64,000 nt of DNA from Myxococcales bacterium (GTDB lineage Bacteria; Myxococcota_A; Polyangia; Polyangiales; Ga0077539). Below the pieces are notes generated by a model, which was given only the letters and a program-made list of their open reading frames with translations, was not told the DNA's origin and searched no databases. Both the position numbers and the translations under genes were made by a program. The stretch is from assembly GCA_013298625.1 (NCBI GenBank), contig JAAFIF010000001.1, positions 62,001 to 126,000 on the forward strand, in the 5' to 3' direction. Of the stretch, positions 62,825 through 64,000 are shown in pieces (the first letter of the stretch is position 1; each line of letters begins with the position of its first letter).

Positions 62825-63312
62825 GCTGCCAGTGAGCGAAGAGTGCGCGGCTGCCAGTGAGCGAAGAGTGCGCGGCCCCCACCCGCGCTACCGCGCGCCC
62901 CGCCCCCGCGCAGAGCGCAAGGGCGGCGGCTCTGCATGGTGAATCGTCGGGAAACAGTCTGGCAGGCTTGATCGAAACAGCCCTTGCTCTGCAAGGGCAT
63001 GGCAGCGAGCAACGAGCGAAGCTTCGTCGATACGAAAGCGATCTCGTCGCCGCTCGCGTGTCGACTGTCGTCGTGTGACGAGCGGTGATGGTGTGCTATC
63101 GAGCAGCCCGAGAGCCCTTGCAGAGCAAGGGCCCTCACGATCAACTCTGCCAGACTATTTCCCGACGATTCACCATGCAGAGCCGCCGCCCTTGCGCTCT
63201 GCGCGGGGGCGGGGCGCGCGGTAGCGCGGGTGGGGGCCGCGCACCGCTCGCTCACTGGCAGCCGCGCACTCTTCGCTCACCGGCAGCCGCGCACTCTTCG
63301 CTCACTGGCAGC
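62825..63312. repeat. Long inverted-repeat element with mirrored 25-bp tandem repeats
   Basis: This noncoding element has two 25-bp direct repeats on the left (62825-62849, 62850-62874) and three on the right in inverse orientation (63238-63312). Inside are arms of 124 bp, left 62875-62998 and right 63114-63237, that are inverted complements with an 80-bp perfect run (62875-62954 with 63158-63237) and seven mismatches in the remainder. The inner ends are hairpins (GCCCTTGC, 3 nt, GCAAGGGC). A 115-bp centre (62999-63113) is unique. Open frames inside are mirror images of each other and are not credible genes. It lies between 62693 and 63364, a 672-bp stretch without genes; the flanking 62693-62824 and 63313-63364 show nothing else. 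Confidence 0.85.
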
Positions 63313-63364
63313 CGCGCGGCTGACGCCGTCGCCGCTTCGCCATCGATCTCTTCTCCGCTGCAAC

Positions 63365-64000
63365 TCACATCCGCGGAACATACCCGTCGAGCGGAATCAC
63401 TCGCTCCGCGCTCCTCTCAACGCGCAGTTGCCGCAGCACCTCGCGCTGTCCAGCTTCGTCCTCGGGCCACGGCTCATCGTCGGACTCGATCGCGATCCAG
63501 CCCGTCGCGCCGACGTGTGCTTCGAGCGTCGCGCGCGCGCTGGGATCACAGGACTGCGCGCGGAGCGAGAGGTGCGCGAGGTTGGGCATCGCGCACAGCG
63601 CGTCCGTGAGCGCGCGGTCCAAGCGCGTGCACGAGAGCCAGAGGCTGGCGGCCGAGCGCGCGATGGGGGACGCGAGCAGCCGCGCGAGCAGCTCGTTGGG
63701 GAGCTCTTTCTCTGGGCGCAGCTCCAAGCTCTCGAGCGCGAGACCTTCACACGCGGCGAGCTCTTCGAGCGCGCCTTCGGTCACGCTCTGCGCCACGAGC
63801 TGGCGCAAGTGCCGCGAGCCCTTCGAGCGCGCGAGCCCTTCGACCATGTCGCCGTCGAGCATAGGCAGCGAGAGGTCGTCGAGCGTCCACGCGCCTTCGC
63901 GCAGCGCCCGGCAGAACGCGAGCGAGAGCGAGCTCGAGCTGGACATCTGCAGGTCCAGCGAGCGCAGCGGTCGGGTGGCCAGCGCGTCCATGAGCCCGCC
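63365..64000 (-). CDS. Leucine-rich repeat-like protein, 3' part
   Basis: The frame is open to the window edge, so the start lies beyond 64000. The 211 visible codons contain leucine-rich turns: RPLRSLDLQMSSSSS, WTLDDLSLPMLDGDM, LALESLELRPEKELPNELL and MPNLAHLSLRAQSCD, spaced as irregular LRR units. Myxobacterial proteins with an N-terminal TIGR02996 repeat domain and following LRRs end in the same style, but that part is not visible. The last 40 residues are acidic and Arg-rich, ending LDGYVPRM. Confidence 0.6.
   Translation of the reverse strand, partial: GGLMDALATRPLRSLDLQMSSSSSLSLAFCRALREGAWTLDDLSLPMLDGDMVEGLARSKGSRHLRQLVAQSVTEGALEELAACEGLALESLELRPEKELPNELLARLLASPIARSAASLWLSCTRLDRALTDALCAMPNLAHLSLRAQSCDPSARATLEAHVGATGWIAIESDDEPWPEDEAGQREVLRQLRVERSAERVIPLDGYVPRM

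Noticed and set aside
62825..63312. Retron-type msr-msd RNA locus
   Set aside because: Inverted repeats and hairpins were suggestive, but no reverse transcriptase gene is next to it and the arms are much longer than in retron RNAs.
62770..63609. Several open frames with shared peptide segments in the palindromic element
   Set aside because: They share sequence only because the two arms are inverted copies. Composition is Ala/Arg/Ser-rich without motifs.

Overview
The window is very G+C-rich bacterial chromosome with strong G/C preference at third codon positions, so nearly every real gene has long open frames on its opposite strand. A CdnL/CarD-type RNA polymerase regulator, a C-factor (CsgA)-like short-chain dehydrogenase, many cysteine-rich lipoproteins, a eukaryote-like Ser/Thr kinase, a REC-XRE fusion regulator, carotenoid and P450 genes, and an (EARG)n protein suggest a member of the Myxococcota, probably Polyangiales/Sandaracinaceae-like. 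That placement is inference from gene content. No tRNA, rRNA, CRISPR array or recognisable insertion sequence was seen.

Layout. 1-5.4 kb: end of a GH5 glycosidase, a YebC regulator, a lipoprotein/outer-membrane gene group and a two-gene YeeE/YedE transporter preceded by a three-copy repeat. 5.5-11.9 kb: a small unknown gene, an NAD(P)-binding oxidoreductase, ChrA, a di-iron hydroxylase, a membrane protein, a divergent TetR regulator and a degenerate HtrA-like protein. 12-18.9 kb: a 1240-residue multidomain flavin/Fe-S oxidoreductase, a C-factor-like SDR and two exported proteins of unknown function. 19-25.2 kb: a TPR protein, glmS, pyrG, a Cys-rich lipoprotein and hisIE.

25.3-28.7 kb holds the most striking locus. 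Five co-directional genes have the sizes and order of the Yersinia lcrG-lcrV-lcrH-yopB-yopD type III translocon operon. The four putative exported products all end in a hydrophobic residue followed by Arg-Gly, and the chaperone does not. No other type III secretion genes are in the window.

28.9-36.8 kb: cdnL with a long leader and a candidate promoter, recA with an SOS-box-like repeat, cinA, a Nudix hydrolase, a DJ-1-like protein and a CrtI-type desaturase. 36.9-46.7 kb: a glucose/sorbosone dehydrogenase-cytochrome fusion, a P450, a REC-XRE regulator, Hsp33, a lipid methyltransferase, a kinase-TrmH-SH3 group and exported proteins.

46.7-60.6 kb is rich in surface-polysaccharide genes: a GT-C-like membrane protein, GT2, GT21-like and GT4 glycosyltransferases, a Wzx-like flippase, a methyltransferase, an Omp85-like barrel, and gmd-fcl for GDP-mannose to GDP-fucose. 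An acyl-CoA dehydrogenase and the (EARG)n protein are interspersed. The end of the window has a Fam20C/HipA-like exported kinase candidate, a Cys-rich lipoprotein, a 0.5-kb noncoding inverted-repeat element (80 bp perfect, 124 bp nearly perfect, flanked by mirrored 25-bp tandem repeats) and the 3' end of a leucine-rich gene.
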